From positions 33,356,918 to 33,420,917 of the forward strand of contig CP136062.1 in the NCBI GenBank assembly GCA_032622095.1: 64,000 bases of DNA. Direction: 5' to 3'. This document shows positions 21,364 through 33,180 of the stretch, one piece after another; within the stretch, counting starts at the first letter, position 1; each line of letters starts with the position of its first letter. Below the pieces are notes generated by a model. It was not told the origin of the DNA, searched no databases, and saw nothing but the letters and a program-made list of their open reading frames with translations. A program made the position numbers and the translations under genes. Source of the stretch: Siphonodentalium dalli (taxonomy: Eukaryota; Mollusca; Scaphopoda; Gadilida; Siphonodentaliidae).

Positions 21364-22693
21364 AAGAAGCTTAAAAGTTCACACATTTCCATCGTTGACT
21401 GAGACGCTTCATAACAGTGTTGGGCGCTCAAGCTAGGGACGGAAAATATAGTTACCCAATTTGCCTCTTTGTCTTGTGTGTTTATTTTCGTCATTGCAGC
21501 GAAGCTGGACAAGAATTTAACTTTAACGAACTCATCAATCATTTCAAATTGCCTTGTGTTGGTGTCATGCGCGACTTTTCGAAATATTATTAATCCGTCT
21601 AAATCAATGAGAAGTTATTTGATTGCGCGATGACGAGATGGCGGAAGCACGCGCCTATTCATCACTAGTGACAGATAAATAACTATGTCATGGATTTTAG
21701 TGACATAATAGGGCTTTCATGTGCGATGTACATATATACTAGTTTCCGTTTCTGATCCTCCCGGAGACACCAGTTACCAATTCGCACATATGACAGCGGG
21801 GATCAGAGCACATGTCCTTCAACTTATCAGCCTTATATCCCAGCTCTGTATAGCACCCACGCATGTCTCAAGGGAATATCTCACAAAGTTCAGGCCACCC
21901 ATACATTCATCAGCTGTCCCACGCGGAAGCACAATTTTTACATTAAGATAACCATTATGTTAGCCCTCGATTGCCACTTACCGCCCTTGGCAATTACCCA
22001 TATGGAATACATATAGAAGAATGATATCAACAGTGGACAGTGCTCGTTATGACCCCAACGCACGTTTGCGTCTTTGCTAGGTAATTAATTATTCGTTCTT
22101 AATTTACAATATAACTATGTGTTGGGGACAATATCAAACACATTTCCTTCCGGCATATAGGATACCTCTTTACACAAATAACGCTCTCGTGTCCCCTAAT
22201 GTCGGATTAAGAAGTGCCGTTTGCTAAATGGAATCTTGTCTGCGAGCTAATGCTTTAGTAAGCATACGACATTAGGGCCCACAATCGCATTCGCAACCCT
22301 TGGGCTTATCGAATTACGATATGGAAACATCTCAATGGGATCGAATTGAAGCCACTCGGAAAGCAACTACAGACAATTATGGTGGGATTCACTGTGCAGC
22401 TATCCGTTAGTGTATACGTTCACACACGCAAAATTTTGCGCCGTATGTTTTGCTGAAATTTCGTTGTAATAGCGTATAGGTCTGTAGAAATAAAACATCA
22501 CTGGAATCGTCGTCAGTTCTGTACCCGGTGATGTAGCGTTTAAGAAGCGTACCATATGCTGCTTGAATATGAATGGAAACATCCATGCATGCACATACAA
22601 TACACTATGAAATAAGAGTTCAGTTGTAGGACATATTATAAACGAAGTTGTGTTACAGTTTAATTACTTCTGAGGAATCACACGATATCAGTA
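21364..22693. other. Unassigned stretch
   Basis: Short frames on both strands (for example 21360-21542 minus, 22400-22600 minus) have no recognisable domain. No repeat structure seen. Confidence 0.4.
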
Positions 22694-22702
22694 TTCAGGG
22701 GC

Positions 22703-23878
22703 GGTGTGACTAATTAGTGCCCGGGCACGCCCGGGCACGCCCGGGCAAGCCCGGGCACGCCCGGGCAGGTCTTGGTGGTCTCATGGGCCCGCAGACAGTC
22801 TAATATGATGCCATATGGTAGTAGGATACAGAATAAGCATATATTAGGAAAATTGACTTGCTGTGTCGTCCACCGGCGGGTTTATTAACCATTTAAATGC
22901 CGATATTGACTAAAAGAACCCGAGAGAGCCCAGACGGACGCATAGACCCGACCATATTATATATTGATGACTAATGGTAGCGAGGCACTTACTAAAGGTA
23001 TATATTGCAAATATTGACTCGCTATCTCGTTCGCGGCCGGCTTCATTAACCCCTTAAATGACGATATGCGCCAGAAGAACATGGCGCAAGCCCGGGCACG
23101 CCCGGGCAGGTCTTGGTGGTCTCATGGGCCCGCAGACAGTCTAATGTGATGCCATATGGTAGTAGGATACAGAATAAGCATATATTAGGAAAATTGACTT
23201 GTGTGTCGTCCACCGGCGGGTTTATTAACCATTTAAATGCCGATATTGACTAAAAGAACCCGGGAGAGCCCAGACGGACGCATAGACCCGACCATATTAT
23301 ATATTGATGACTAATGGTAGCGAGGCACTTACTAAAGGTATATATTGCAAATATTGACTCGCTATCTCGTTCGCGGCCGGCTTCATTAACCCCTTAAATT
23401 ACGATATGCGCCAGAAGAACATGGCGCAAGCCCGGGCACGCCCGGGCAGGTCTTGGTGGTCTCATGGGCCCGCGGATAGTCTAATATGATGCCATATGGT
23501 AGTAGGATACAGAATAAGCATATATTAGGAAAATTGACTTGCTGTGTTGTCCACCGGCGGGTTTATTAACCATTTAAATGCCGATATTGACTAAAAGAAC
23601 CCGGGAGAGCCCAGACGGACGCATAGACCCGACCATATTATATATTGATGACTAATGGCAGCGAGGCACTTACTAAAGGTATATATTGCAAATATTGACT
23701 CGCTATCTCGTTCGCGGCCGGCTTCATTAACCCCTTAAATGACGATATGCGCCAGAAGAACATGGCGCAAGCCCGGGCACGCCCGGGCAGGTCTTGGTGG
23801 TCTCATGGGCCCGCAGACAGTCTAATATGATGCCATATGGTAGTAGGATACAGAATAAGCATATATTAGGACTACGAA
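22703..23878 (+). repeat. Left terminal inverted repeat made of 341-bp tandem units
   Basis: After the terminal GCCCGGGCAC run, units start at GGTCTTGGTGGTCTCATGGG at 22768, 23109, 23449 and 23790 (spacing 341, 340, 341; the last is cut at about 23878). Units are nearly identical. Each carries CCACCGGCGGGTTTATTAAC, GACTCGCTATCTCG and ATGCGCCAGAAGAACATGG, so it holds two related half-units. Confidence 0.9.
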
Positions 23879-23890
23879 CTTGCTCCACAT

Positions 23891-24136
23891 ATGAAGAAAT
23901 TTCGTGTGCTTCATTCACAGTGGACAACTATGACAGACGAGGAGAAATCATGCAAGGTCCGTAAATTTTTAAGCGGTCAATCGATGAAATCAAGCACAGT
24001 AACATCAACAGATGGTACACTAACCGTTCCACGAACAACACCAACGGCACGAAAACTATCCAGAAAAACGTACAAAATCGGCAAAGACATCCAGCGCACC
24101 GAAAAGACAAAACAACTGACAATACTTCTTATTTGA
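23891..24136 (+). CDS. Unrecognised 81-codon frame in the Mutator-like element
   Basis: A small open frame directly after the left tandem repeats. Its product would be rich in Lys, Thr and Ser (MKKFRVLHSQWTT at the start, a KTYKIGKD stretch later) with no membrane segment or known motif. It could be a relic exon of a captured gene or of the original transposase gene, or chance. The opposite strand is also open, which weakens the case for coding. Confidence 0.15.
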   Translation: MKKFRVLHSQWTTMTDEEKSCKVRKFLSGQSMKSSTVTSTDGTLTVPRTTPTARKLSRKTYKIGKDIQRTEKTKQLTILLI

Positions 24137-24708
24137 TAGTGACTATATATAGTGTCTATGTGATTTTAATTTGATAGTTCAATCGATGTTTCAATGTTTG
24201 TTTCCAAGTCCAATGTTGCAATTCTAGTGGTTCTGAATTTTAAACAGTCTGATCGAGCGTGTGATACATACAAATAATGTAATAAGCATTGACAATAACA
24301 TAGTTCGGTCAGTTTTGAAGAGAGAGCATCGTTACTATCCTTAGCGAAAAAAAGGTCATGTATTAAATCACATATATATATATAGTTATATTCCGATTTT
24401 CTTTAGAGTAGCTTACTTTTCTGAAATTTTATTTGAATACTACAATGTCCTGGAATTCACCCATTTACGCAAATTGTTATGCTACAACACCAGGTTTTAC
24501 ATGTTTGATATGTACAGCCAGTAGATAGTATTCTGTTAAAGTTTTAAACATTCGATCAACCTCAGTGTATTTTGAAAATACGTCAATATGGTATCAACTT
24601 CAAATAAGCGATACCATTCTTATACAATATTGCAAACATCTGGCACATCATGGGTCACCCACTAAGACAGGGGCCGTGTAGTAGATGCACATCTAGTTAG
24701 ATCTGTTC

Positions 24709-24793
24709 AATAACATAGCTTTCGGCATCAGGCCTTCATCAGTGATGATATATCATCACTGACGAAGACCTTGTGCAGAAAGCTATGTTATTG
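24709..24793. repeat. 85-bp hairpin
   Basis: CAATAACATAGCTTTC and GAAAGCTATGTTATTG form the outer stem, and CATCAGTGATGATATATCATCACTG the inner one, with a few mismatches between (GGCATCAGGCCTT / AAGACCTTGTGC). Confidence 0.8.
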
Positions 24794-25794
24794 GGTAGAA
24801 CTATGCAAACAGTTTGAAAAAGTTTTGAATTATATATCTATTCACGTGTATGTATATATTATACTTTCAATTGTGCTATTAGTAGGTATGATTGTTATAT
24901 ATCTTGTGGTTCTCATATTTGTTTTGCTTGTTATATATTATTCATAAATTGTTTCATGAACATTCCTGGAAATCATATATGCACGAACTGTGAGAAACAA
25001 ATTAGTTAGAAATCAATCACTCTTGAAGTTTAACATAATTATGAACATTCCGCCAATCACCCAATTGTTACTAACTAGTTTTAGCATCCTTTGTTAACTG
25101 TAAACATTTGAAAATGTCCGATAAATCTTTCGAAAATACACATATATATGGAAGTTCGAGTGATTAGATTTCCGGGAAATGTTCTAAACAATTTGACAAA
25201 ATTATATTCATTTGCCCTATATTGCAAACACGTGTATATATGTGTGGCTTATATAGTACTGTTGGTGGACATTTTTCGTTTCAGCTGTTGTGAGTTTTCC
25301 CCATAAATGCTTTTATACTATCATGTACATATTGTTTCCCGAACATTCCTGGAAATTATACGCGTATACACAAATATTCTGTTTATTTGAGAATTTAGAA
25401 ATTTTAACTGATCTATACACAGAACAACTTATTTGAAGATAGCTATTCTGTTTTTCTCGGACAAAATGTCCTGCAATTTTAAGTTCTATAACTTACCAAA
25501 AGGGAAAATATAGAGATTAATGGAATATAAATTATGCATGACGCATAGTTTCATTTCTGAAATTGAAATGACAATTATTTGGATGGAGTTTTGTTATCGT
25601 ACTTCTGTCTCCATTATAGTAATATCATTCAAGCGATTCTATTTCCGGGAAATGTTGTGCACAGTATGATTTTTACTTGCAAATATATTTATGTATAAAA
25701 TGTTTCAAGGTGATGTGATATATATATATATAAAAAAATAAATTATTTACTGATTTAGATGAAATAAAGTATATAAGTTCTCTAAAACCTTATT

Positions 25795-26775
25795 ATTTAT
25801 TCCCGTAGTTCACTCCGTGTACGTGGTATATCGCCAAACCCGAAGGTATCACCGAACCCGAGAAGTCTCCAGGGTTCTTCTAGTTAATATCGGCATTTAA
25901 ATGGTTAATTAACCCGCCGGTGGACGACACAGCAAGTCAATTTTCATAATCTTTGCTTATTCTGTAAATATCCTACTACCATACGACATCATATTAGACT
26001 GTCCGCGCGCCCATGAGGCCACCAGGGCCTGCCCGGACTTGCCCGGGCTTTCCCGTGCTCCCTTGGTGCAGATCGTCATTTAAGGGATTAATAAAGCCGG
26101 CCGCGAACGAAATAGCGAGTCAATATTTGCAATATACCTTTAGTAAGTGCCTCGATCCCATTATTCATCAATATATAATATGATCGGGTCGCTGTGTCAG
26201 TCGAGGCTCTCCCGGGTTCTTTAAATTAATATCGGCATTTAAAGTGTTAATAAACACGCCGGTTGATGACACAGCAAGTAAATTTGCATGCTTATTAATA
26301 ATCCTACTACCGTACGGAATCATATTAGACTGTCCGCGGGTTCAGGAGGCAGCCAGGGCCTGTCCGGGCTTGCCCGCGCTTGCGCCATGTTCTTCTGGCG
26401 CATATCGTTATTTAAGGGGTTAATGAAGCCGGCGGCGAACGAGATAGCGAGTCAATATTTGCAATATACCTTTAGTAAGTGCCTCGCTACCATTAGTCAT
26501 CAATATATAATATGGTCGGGTCTATGCGTCCGTCTGGGCTCTCCCGGGTTCTTTTAGTCAATATCGGCATTTAAATGGTTAATAAACCCGCCGGTGGACG
26601 ACACAGCAAGTCAATTTTCACAATATATGCTTATTCTGTATCCTACTACCATGTGGCATCATATTAGACTGTCTGCGGGCCCATGAGAACACCCGGACCT
26701 GCCCGGGCGTGCCCGGGCTTGCCCGGACGTGCCCGGGCGTGCCCGGGCGTGCCCGGGCACTAATTAGTCACACCC
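25795..26775 (-). repeat. Right terminal inverted repeat made of ~340-bp tandem units
   Basis: The same units in reverse orientation, with CCATGAGGCCACCAGGGCC at about 26010, a variant at about 26340 and one at about 26680, closing with an alternating GCCCGGGCGT run. These units are more diverged from one another than those on the left, so homogenisation is not equal at the two ends. Confidence 0.85.
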
Positions 26776-27599
26776 TTCAGGGGCGTTCCTTTGGTAAATT
26801 ACTCGTGCCGACGTTTAAAACCTACACTGTTAGAACAAAAACCGTCGCTTTAACGGTCTGAGACCGCGCAATATCGCTGCCAACTTTTGACCGTTAAACA
26901 TACGGTCAGGCCGTAGCATGTTCCACGGAAAAAACGGTTTAAGTAACTGGCAGACTGTAACCTGTAACTGCATGTCAGACCATTGTATTTTTTACGGTTC
27001 AACACCGTTTAATTAATATCAAGACCGTAATTAATAATGGTCACCAATGGTATTTTTCATGGGTCAACAACAATGTTTTGCTCTTAATTTGCTAATTTAC
27101 CATAGAATTAGCCAGGTTCCCATGGTAACAATATGATGTCCCGGTAGGCATTACGATTCATATGTTTTTGAATGGTCGAAAGTAGTATATTCGTAACTGA
27201 AAAATACATCTTAGTTCTTATGTTACGATCATAGTTTTGATGAAATGTATATCCTCAATGCATAAAGTGATAGACAAGCTTGTTATCTGCCTCGTAGAAT
27301 TTAATCCGAAAAAAGGCTGTGTTCGCCTTTCAGTAACTGCTGCATAAATATGGCTGTAAATAAAAAACGATACTAGTAATAGCTGATAAGCCAACCCATC
27401 ACTATTCAGTTATGAGTAATACTAATTTCGACCATTCTAAAACATGAATCGGCATGCCCTTTTAAGCCATAAAAAGAACAAAGCTACATGTTTCACAGTT
27501 AAAACGCAAATTTATGTACATGTAAAGGTTAAATATCTTATTGGCATACTTTTTGGTAACATGTAAGTCACTTGTAAACACAGTTTTTGTTTTAACAGG

Positions 27600-28125
27600 T
27601 GAATCCTTACATCATGACAATACAGTACCAGTCAGAAGAAGTGGTATTTTTAGACGCACCTTTATTGCGAAATTGAGCGTGATTAATTTAGAAAAAGGCG
27701 CGAGTATAGCACAATACCAAAAAACTGTCGCGCTTATTATTACAATATTGAACGCAAAATATTGCGATGCTAAGCGAGCTAACTTTCATACAGACCCGAT
27801 AGTGTTATATTTATATTAGATAAATACTGTGCATATAGTGTACATATAGCATTTACAACTATAATTATATACATATCTAAAACATTGTCTCTATTTATAC
27901 AATAACCAATATAGAACCAATAATTTGATTTAAATGTCACAATTTTGAGCGCAAGATGTCGCAATATTAAGTGCAAAATATTGAGATATTAAGCGCAAAA
28001 TATTGCAATAATATCACAAGCGACATGCTTATAAGCGTTTCCACTTGCAATATTATTGCGATATTGGGCGCGAAAATAGCGTGCTTAATATACCACTTCT
28101 TTTGACTGGTAATGTATATCAATAA
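27600..28125. repeat. Imperfect inverted repeat with ATATTGCG-type motifs
   Basis: TACCAGTCAGAAGAAGTGGT near 27626 is answered by ACCACTTCTTTTGACTGGTA near 28092. Between them are many alternating GCGCAAAATATTGC / GCAATATT words. A frame on the minus strand (27967-28389) overlaps the right arm; its Cys/His content does not form a known motif. Confidence 0.5.
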
Positions 28126-28129
28126 CAGC

Positions 28130-29280
28130 TGGTTGGGATTGGAACCTTCAAGACAACAGCAGATCCCATAATAACTGTGCGGAATGACTTGGCGACAATG
28201 TTCTCCTGTAGTCGCACATTTTCCATGAAATTTTAAAGCATGATACATCAAACTGTAAACTGGTATCACAACACTTAGTTTCAATATCAGTGAGTCAGCC
28301 AAAGAGAGTTTGACAAGAACATCCAACCAATAGTGTACTCCTGGTAAATTGTCGTAATAACTTGATGATAACATGGCGAATGATGACAATGTCTCATATC
28401 CACACGTTTCAATGAAAATTGATGAACACGGGATGAATTGGTCCGTGTAATTGTAAAGTTGGAATTGTAGATATGTGATCGTCCGTCACTGCGCGGCGTC
28501 AGTTCATTGTTTACGGTGTTGTTGTTGACATTGAAGCTCTTGTGAATTACACTGGTGCGTACATTACATGTACATGTATATCCTCTCTTTTAAATGTACA
28601 TGCATGTGAAACAATCAGATTCAGAACACTATCAACTGGATTGTCAACATTCTAATAGTAATAGCTGCTCGTTGAGTCGTTGTTATTATTGTCACTGTTG
28701 GTTAACATCGTGTTAATTGTACCTGTATCCTCTTGTGTCAGTAAATGAGCCAGTGTTTTGATACTAAGTCACAACACTGTCAATTTCAACATCAGCACTG
28801 AGTCGAATGAAGTCAGACCGCGCGGATCATGCCATGATTGATTGGCAGCAATTTCTACTCTCGAATTTAGTGGAAATTGTCAATGATTAAGCCGGTTTTC
28901 GCAGAATTGAAACTTGTCCGGTTATCAAAGGAACCGAAATCAGACCGTCTTAACAACTGTCCACAATCGAAAAGGTAACAGTTTCCTAAAAAACAATAGT
29001 TTGCTATCAAATACGCAACGATAAATGGCGAACAAATGAGCTGAGTGCTAAAGCAGGAACTTAACCCCGGAATGAGAATAACGTACCGTTCTCATGAATA
29101 TACGTACCCGCATAACACAGAATGAATGCCGGATTATAAATACATATTAAATATCAGCAGAGTAAGATTCAGTCATACTGTATGAAGTCATTGCCCTGTA
29201 TAATATGGTCGCCGATAAATATACTATTGAATTTTGACGTCATGACTTTTTATCACGAAAATATTTAATTTAGACAATTT
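28130..29280. other. Interior of the CACTG element, no gene
   Basis: Unassigned sequence with a TACATGTACATGTA word near 28570. No repeat structure recognised. Confidence 0.4.
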
Positions 29281-29391
29281 TCATGGGCACATAAACTAAC
29301 GGTAAAAAACCGTCAAACTGGTGAAACGGTATGGGACGGTAGATTATGACGGGCCGAAACCGTAAAACCGACAGTATTTTCTAACAGTGTA

Positions 29392-30370
29392 ACCACACAT
29401 ATTAAGGATAAAGCCAACGTTTCGGTTACAAACACATCAACATGTTTAGACAAATATGTTTATAACTTAAACGGCGCGACGTGTTTAATACATACATGTA
29501 CATCACTACCCAAATACAATCAATATACGCAATGCTAATATTACAAACGCATCAATGTGTTTAACTAATACACACTTTTGACAGTTTGTGGGCATGTTAC
29601 ACTTTAATTATGCATGGGCCCGTTTATAGACGGTAAGTGTTTTGATTGGGGAGGGGGTGCAGAACAATTCCTTACATGGTGCCGAATGTGTGGGTCATAG
29701 GTCGAGAAAACACGTGTTTTTCCGGTATTTCCAAATGTTTCCCTATGACCTTTCTGCACCTAATTACAAGGTAATTATCCTATACGGTCGTTATTATCGA
29801 TATAACACAGCACTGTAATAATATGTGTTTTGAATCTAAACACATTCTTACACGCAAATGTGTTATACTTTATGCACGCGTATATTTATTTTTTAAAGGG
29901 GTACTTATTACCCGAACAGTACGTTTCAAAATGAATATACAACATTAACATGGTATTTCATTTCTAGACATATTGATGTGTTTTTACCTGAACACCACAT
30001 TTGTGAAATTAAACGCATTGACTGTTTATGGTTTAAACACATTGTAGCAACATATCATTTAGGTTATACAAATAATATTGTGTTTAGTTAATGTGTCGAT
30101 ATGTTTAGGCTAATATACACCAAGGCGTTTATTATATTTTTACACTTTACACACACACGGCCATGTTTATATGGCACAAACTGTTTATAAAATAGAATAT
30201 GTTTATTCAAGTATCAGCATATTTAACAGTAGCAGAATAATATTATGTCAAATGCACATATATGTAACAGCAACAGGCAGTAAAATTAAATAAGATATTC
30301 TCACACATGCTGTTCAATATTTAATTGGAGATATCATGTGCAGTTCCGGCCTGATTGTGATAAACAGTGA
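29392..30370. other. Unassigned stretch with recurring AAACACAT/ATGTGTTT words
   Basis: ATGTGTTT, AAACACAT and TGTTTA words recur every 30-60 bp in both orientations through 29420-30240, without a fixed period. This looks like a decayed motif array, possibly the subterminal region of an old DNA element. No gene. Confidence 0.4.
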
Positions 30371-32129
30371 TCATCCCCGTGTACGTGGTATCGCCAAAGC
30401 CGAGGATATCGCCAAAGCCGAGAAAATGGGAAAGTCATTTTCACGTATATGATATGGGGATATGTTTGTTTCTCATCGTAAAACAGACAACGAACAACTT
30501 ATGTGTATGTCCACATGAAGCAGGGGTATTTATCCAACCGCTGTCAATCAGTTTTCCCAGATCAAACCATTAAAACAAATTTGCGATTGTTTTCAATAGT
30601 GTTTTTACTTTTGCTCACTCAAATTTTCGAGAACATCCACCCACTAGTACAGTTCCTGGACTTCCACGCTGTCAAAGCAAATGTCGCTATATAGTTGAAT
30701 CTGTCAATGAAGCATGGGATTGAACAGAATTTAAAAAATCAGTGCCGTTCTCAATATTCGCGCGATATGGAGTGACCACTGTCGGCACAGAAAGATGTTA
30801 ACGCCGCAGACGAAGATGTCACCAAACGCCGATAATCTGTGCAGTAAATATGCGTAGTACTTAAGGAGTTTTGATGAGTTTTCGAGTGTTTTTATGTGCA
30901 TCTGAGACTGATCAATTGGACTGCGAATGTCATCTGAAATATGAATCCATAAGACCATAACATATTCGAAATATTGTGTACATATATATTATGAATGTAT
31001 TTCAATTTAAATTAATTGAACATTCATCTCGGCATTCAGATTTGCGATCTCAAAAAGGTATATTTTTCTTTATTTAAATAAATCAAAATAAAATAAATTA
31101 AAATACTGACAAAATGCATATCTTCTTCTGGGTCTGCTTGTAAACAAAGCATATATAGCCGTCACTGGATACTAGCTTTATGTATGCCTTTCTTAAAACC
31201 ATTATCGATCTGAAAAATCTTTTAAAATATATATACCATATTTGTTTTTACAAAGCTGTTTTCACAACAAATCGAACTCATGTGGATTCATGCTGATCAT
31301 CAATCACTGACCACTCATCATAGCGTGTCTTTTTATACAGCGGTGAAAGTATCACACGCACGTGTTTATACAAAAGTAAAGGGATTATAGGGGTACATAA
31401 CTAAACACCAAATCCGGCCATTTATGGGACCATCTCATTTTTGTCAAAATTCATATGTTCTTCGCATCGTTCTATAAAGTAGAGAGCATGAGTGTATTTT
31501 GCACTCACCCATGGCTCATATTTATTCATTTGTTGCATACATTCTATTGGGTATAATATGAGGTGGTCCCATGAGCCGGAGGTCCGTAAAAGCCAGGGTC
31601 CGTAAGAGCCAGGGTCCGTATCAGCCGCATACCCAATGGATCAGTCTCAGATACACATAAAAACACTAGAAAACTCATCAGAACTCCTTAAGTACTACGC
31701 ATATTTACTGCACAGATGATCGGCGTTTGGTGACATCTTCGTCTGTGGCGTTAACATCTTTCTTTGCCGACAGTGGTCACTCCATTCTGTTCAATCCTAT
31801 GCTTCATTGACAGATTCAACTATATAGCGTCATTTGCGTTGGCAGCGTGGAAGTCCGGAAACTATACTAGTGGGTGGATGTTCTCGAAAATTTGAGTGAG
31901 CAAAAGCAAAAACACTATTGAAAAAATTCGCAAAAAAATATTAAATGGTTTGATCTGGGAAAACTGATTGCCAGCGGGTGGATAAATACCCCTACTTCAT
32001 GTGGACATGCACATACGTTGTCCGTTGTCTGTTTTACGATGAGAAACAAACATATCCCCATATCATATACATGAAAATTACTTTCCAATTTTCTCGGCTT
32101 TGTCGATATACCACGTACACGGAGGTGAT
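30371..32129. mobile_element. 1.76-kb element with ~500-bp inverted arms
   Basis: The left arm 30371-30920 (CCGTGTACGTGGTATCGCCA at the end) and right arm 31625-32129 (ending TATACCACGTACACGGAGG) are inverted copies. Shared blocks include GATATGGGGATATGTTTGTT, CCACTGTCGGCA, GTGCATCTGAGACTGATC and their complements. The ~700-bp loop holds a separate MITE copy at 31377-31575. No exact target duplication is evident and no transposase is seen. The related end near 25806 shows that the family is dispersed. The arms differ by substitutions and small gaps, so they are not newly made. Confidence 0.75.
31377..31575. mobile_element. GGGACCATCTC foldback MITE copy nested in the 30371-32129 loop
   Basis: GGGGTACATAAC, CCGGCCATTTATGGGACCAT on the left and ATGAGGTGGTCCC on the right match the ends of 5483-5821. 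The middle is shorter and diverged. Confidence 0.6.
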
Positions 32130-32170
32130 GCATCGGGCTAATGTGGGAATCCAGACAACTGCTCACTCAA

Positions 32171-32609
32171 TCTCTCCACTGTCAGTGCCAGGTCCGATTT
32201 TTGTGTCAACCCATATACCCTGTGCCAATGCATTCTCTTATATATGCGAGTCGACCATATGTCGCCTCGCATATATAAGAGAATGCATTGGCCTAACAAT
32301 TTTTCATCATTTGTTATTATTTTTTACAATTTTAATAATTGTTTCTTATATTCTTTAACAGACTTATTTTGTAGGTTTAGTGCCCGGGAATTTTGCGTTT
32401 TTCATGGGCATCAAAATTATTACTATGAACACTTGGTGATAGTTTTGAGTTATAACATGCCCCTAAGGTTTTAACCAGTTTGTTTTTAAATTCGCTATAG
32501 TTCGCTTAAGCAATACTCAAACATATTTCAACCCAAAAAAAAAATATATACAAAAATACCAAAAAATTTTTTTACAGACGAGATCGGCCCCTGGCACTGA
32601 AAGGGTTAA
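32171..32609. mobile_element. TTAA-type MITE with one 67-bp palindrome
   Basis: The right end reads GGCACTGAAAGGG followed by TTAA (32606-32609). The left has the inverted CAGTGCCAGG-CCGAT words at 32183-32197, although its outermost bases and TTAA have decayed. It contains a single perfect 67-bp palindrome (32225-32291) with arms identical to those of the double-palindrome MITEs. The ends differ from that family (CCCTTTCAGTGCC instead of CCCTTTACCCAACA), so this is a sister family sharing the palindrome module. Confidence 0.75.
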
Positions 32610-33180
32610 TAACTCTAATTGAAGGTCACAACTCGAGATTACATTTTTAAATGGACTTTGTGGACGATTTTGGATTGTGCCACTTACAATCATCCAGGGT
32701 GATTAATTCAATGGGCTTTTTTTTGTTGCGATATCTGCTCACTAAGGTCACTAAAAAGCATACAATTTCAAGCTGGGACCACCCCTTACTTTGAAGTAGA
32801 TTGTCCCGGAACAAAGATAAACAAAGAAATATATTCCCTGCCTTGTTTGTTCAATGTTATAAAGTTCCCAGTCAGATCATCAAAAAGCTCCAGGGTTTTG
32901 GTGGAATATGATCTCTATGGGCGTTAACCAGAGTAGAGATTCATGGCATGATCTAACAATTTTACATCATTGAAACGAAGACTCATTCTTATTATCACTT
33001 AGGCCTTGTACCGATCGCATTTTCAACACAATGCTCGTATATTTCCTATCGATTTGTTGATTCCACAATGAAGCAAGCGCACCAACGCGCGCGACACTAA
33101 ATTAAAATAACAAGAGCAATATGTGTCGATGTTACGTGTACTAGAGTCAGGGATATCAAAGGCAACTTTTTCGATTTTGG
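32610..33180. other. Unassigned stretch
   Basis: No gene or repeat structure recognised. Confidence 0.4.

Larger units (their letters stand above)
23879..25794. other. Interior of the Mutator-like element
   Basis: A+T-rich, with short (AT)n runs near 24375 and 25720, and a perfect-looking hairpin at 24709-24793. Apart from the weak frame at 23891-24136 there is no coding signal. Near 25806 lies CCGTGTACGTGGTATATCGCC, which matches the ends of the inverted-repeat element at 30371-32129. Confidence 0.5.
22694..26784. mobile_element. 4.1-kb Mutator-like element with tandem-repeat termini
   Basis: The element runs from GGTGTGACTAATTAGTGCCC (22703) to GGGCACTAATTAGTCACACC (26774). TTCAGGGGC lies outside both ends (22694-22702, 26776-26784), with one extra C on the right. 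A 9-bp duplication with long terminal inverted repeats is the Mutator/MULE signature. Each terminus is about 1 kb and is built from tandem ~341-bp units in opposite orientation. The central ~1.9 kb (23880-25795) is A+T-rich and has no recognisable transposase, so the element is non-autonomous. A decayed relative end lies at 7140-7557. Confidence 0.85.
26823..29391. mobile_element. 2.6-kb CACTA-like element (CACTG termini), first copy
   Basis: Spans 26825-29389, beginning CACTGTTAGAA and ending TTCTAACAGTG, with TA at both flanks. Subterminal DNA carries repeated ACCGT/ACGGT words in both orientations (26840-27010 and 29290-29370), in the style of CACTA elements. The interior has an imperfect inverted repeat (27600-28125) and a minus-strand 140-codon frame (27967-28389) without recognisable domain. 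No transposase core was found, so it is probably non-autonomous. The second element of this kind is at 56864-60169. CACTG rather than CACTA ends leave the superfamily call as probable. Confidence 0.7.

Noticed and set aside
24709-24793. Intrinsic transcription terminator
   Set aside because: A strong hairpin, but it lacks a T-run, and bacterial-type terminators are not relevant in this eukaryotic context.
27967-28389. 140-codon minus-strand gene with several Cys and His
   Set aside because: It overlaps an inverted repeat with ATATTGCG motifs inside a transposon. The Cys/His spacing fits no zinc-finger pattern, and no splice or promoter evidence is visible.
31978-32358. 126-codon plus-strand gene
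   Set aside because: It crosses the right arm of an inverted-repeat element and then the 67-bp palindrome of a separate MITE, so it is a chance fusion of repeats.
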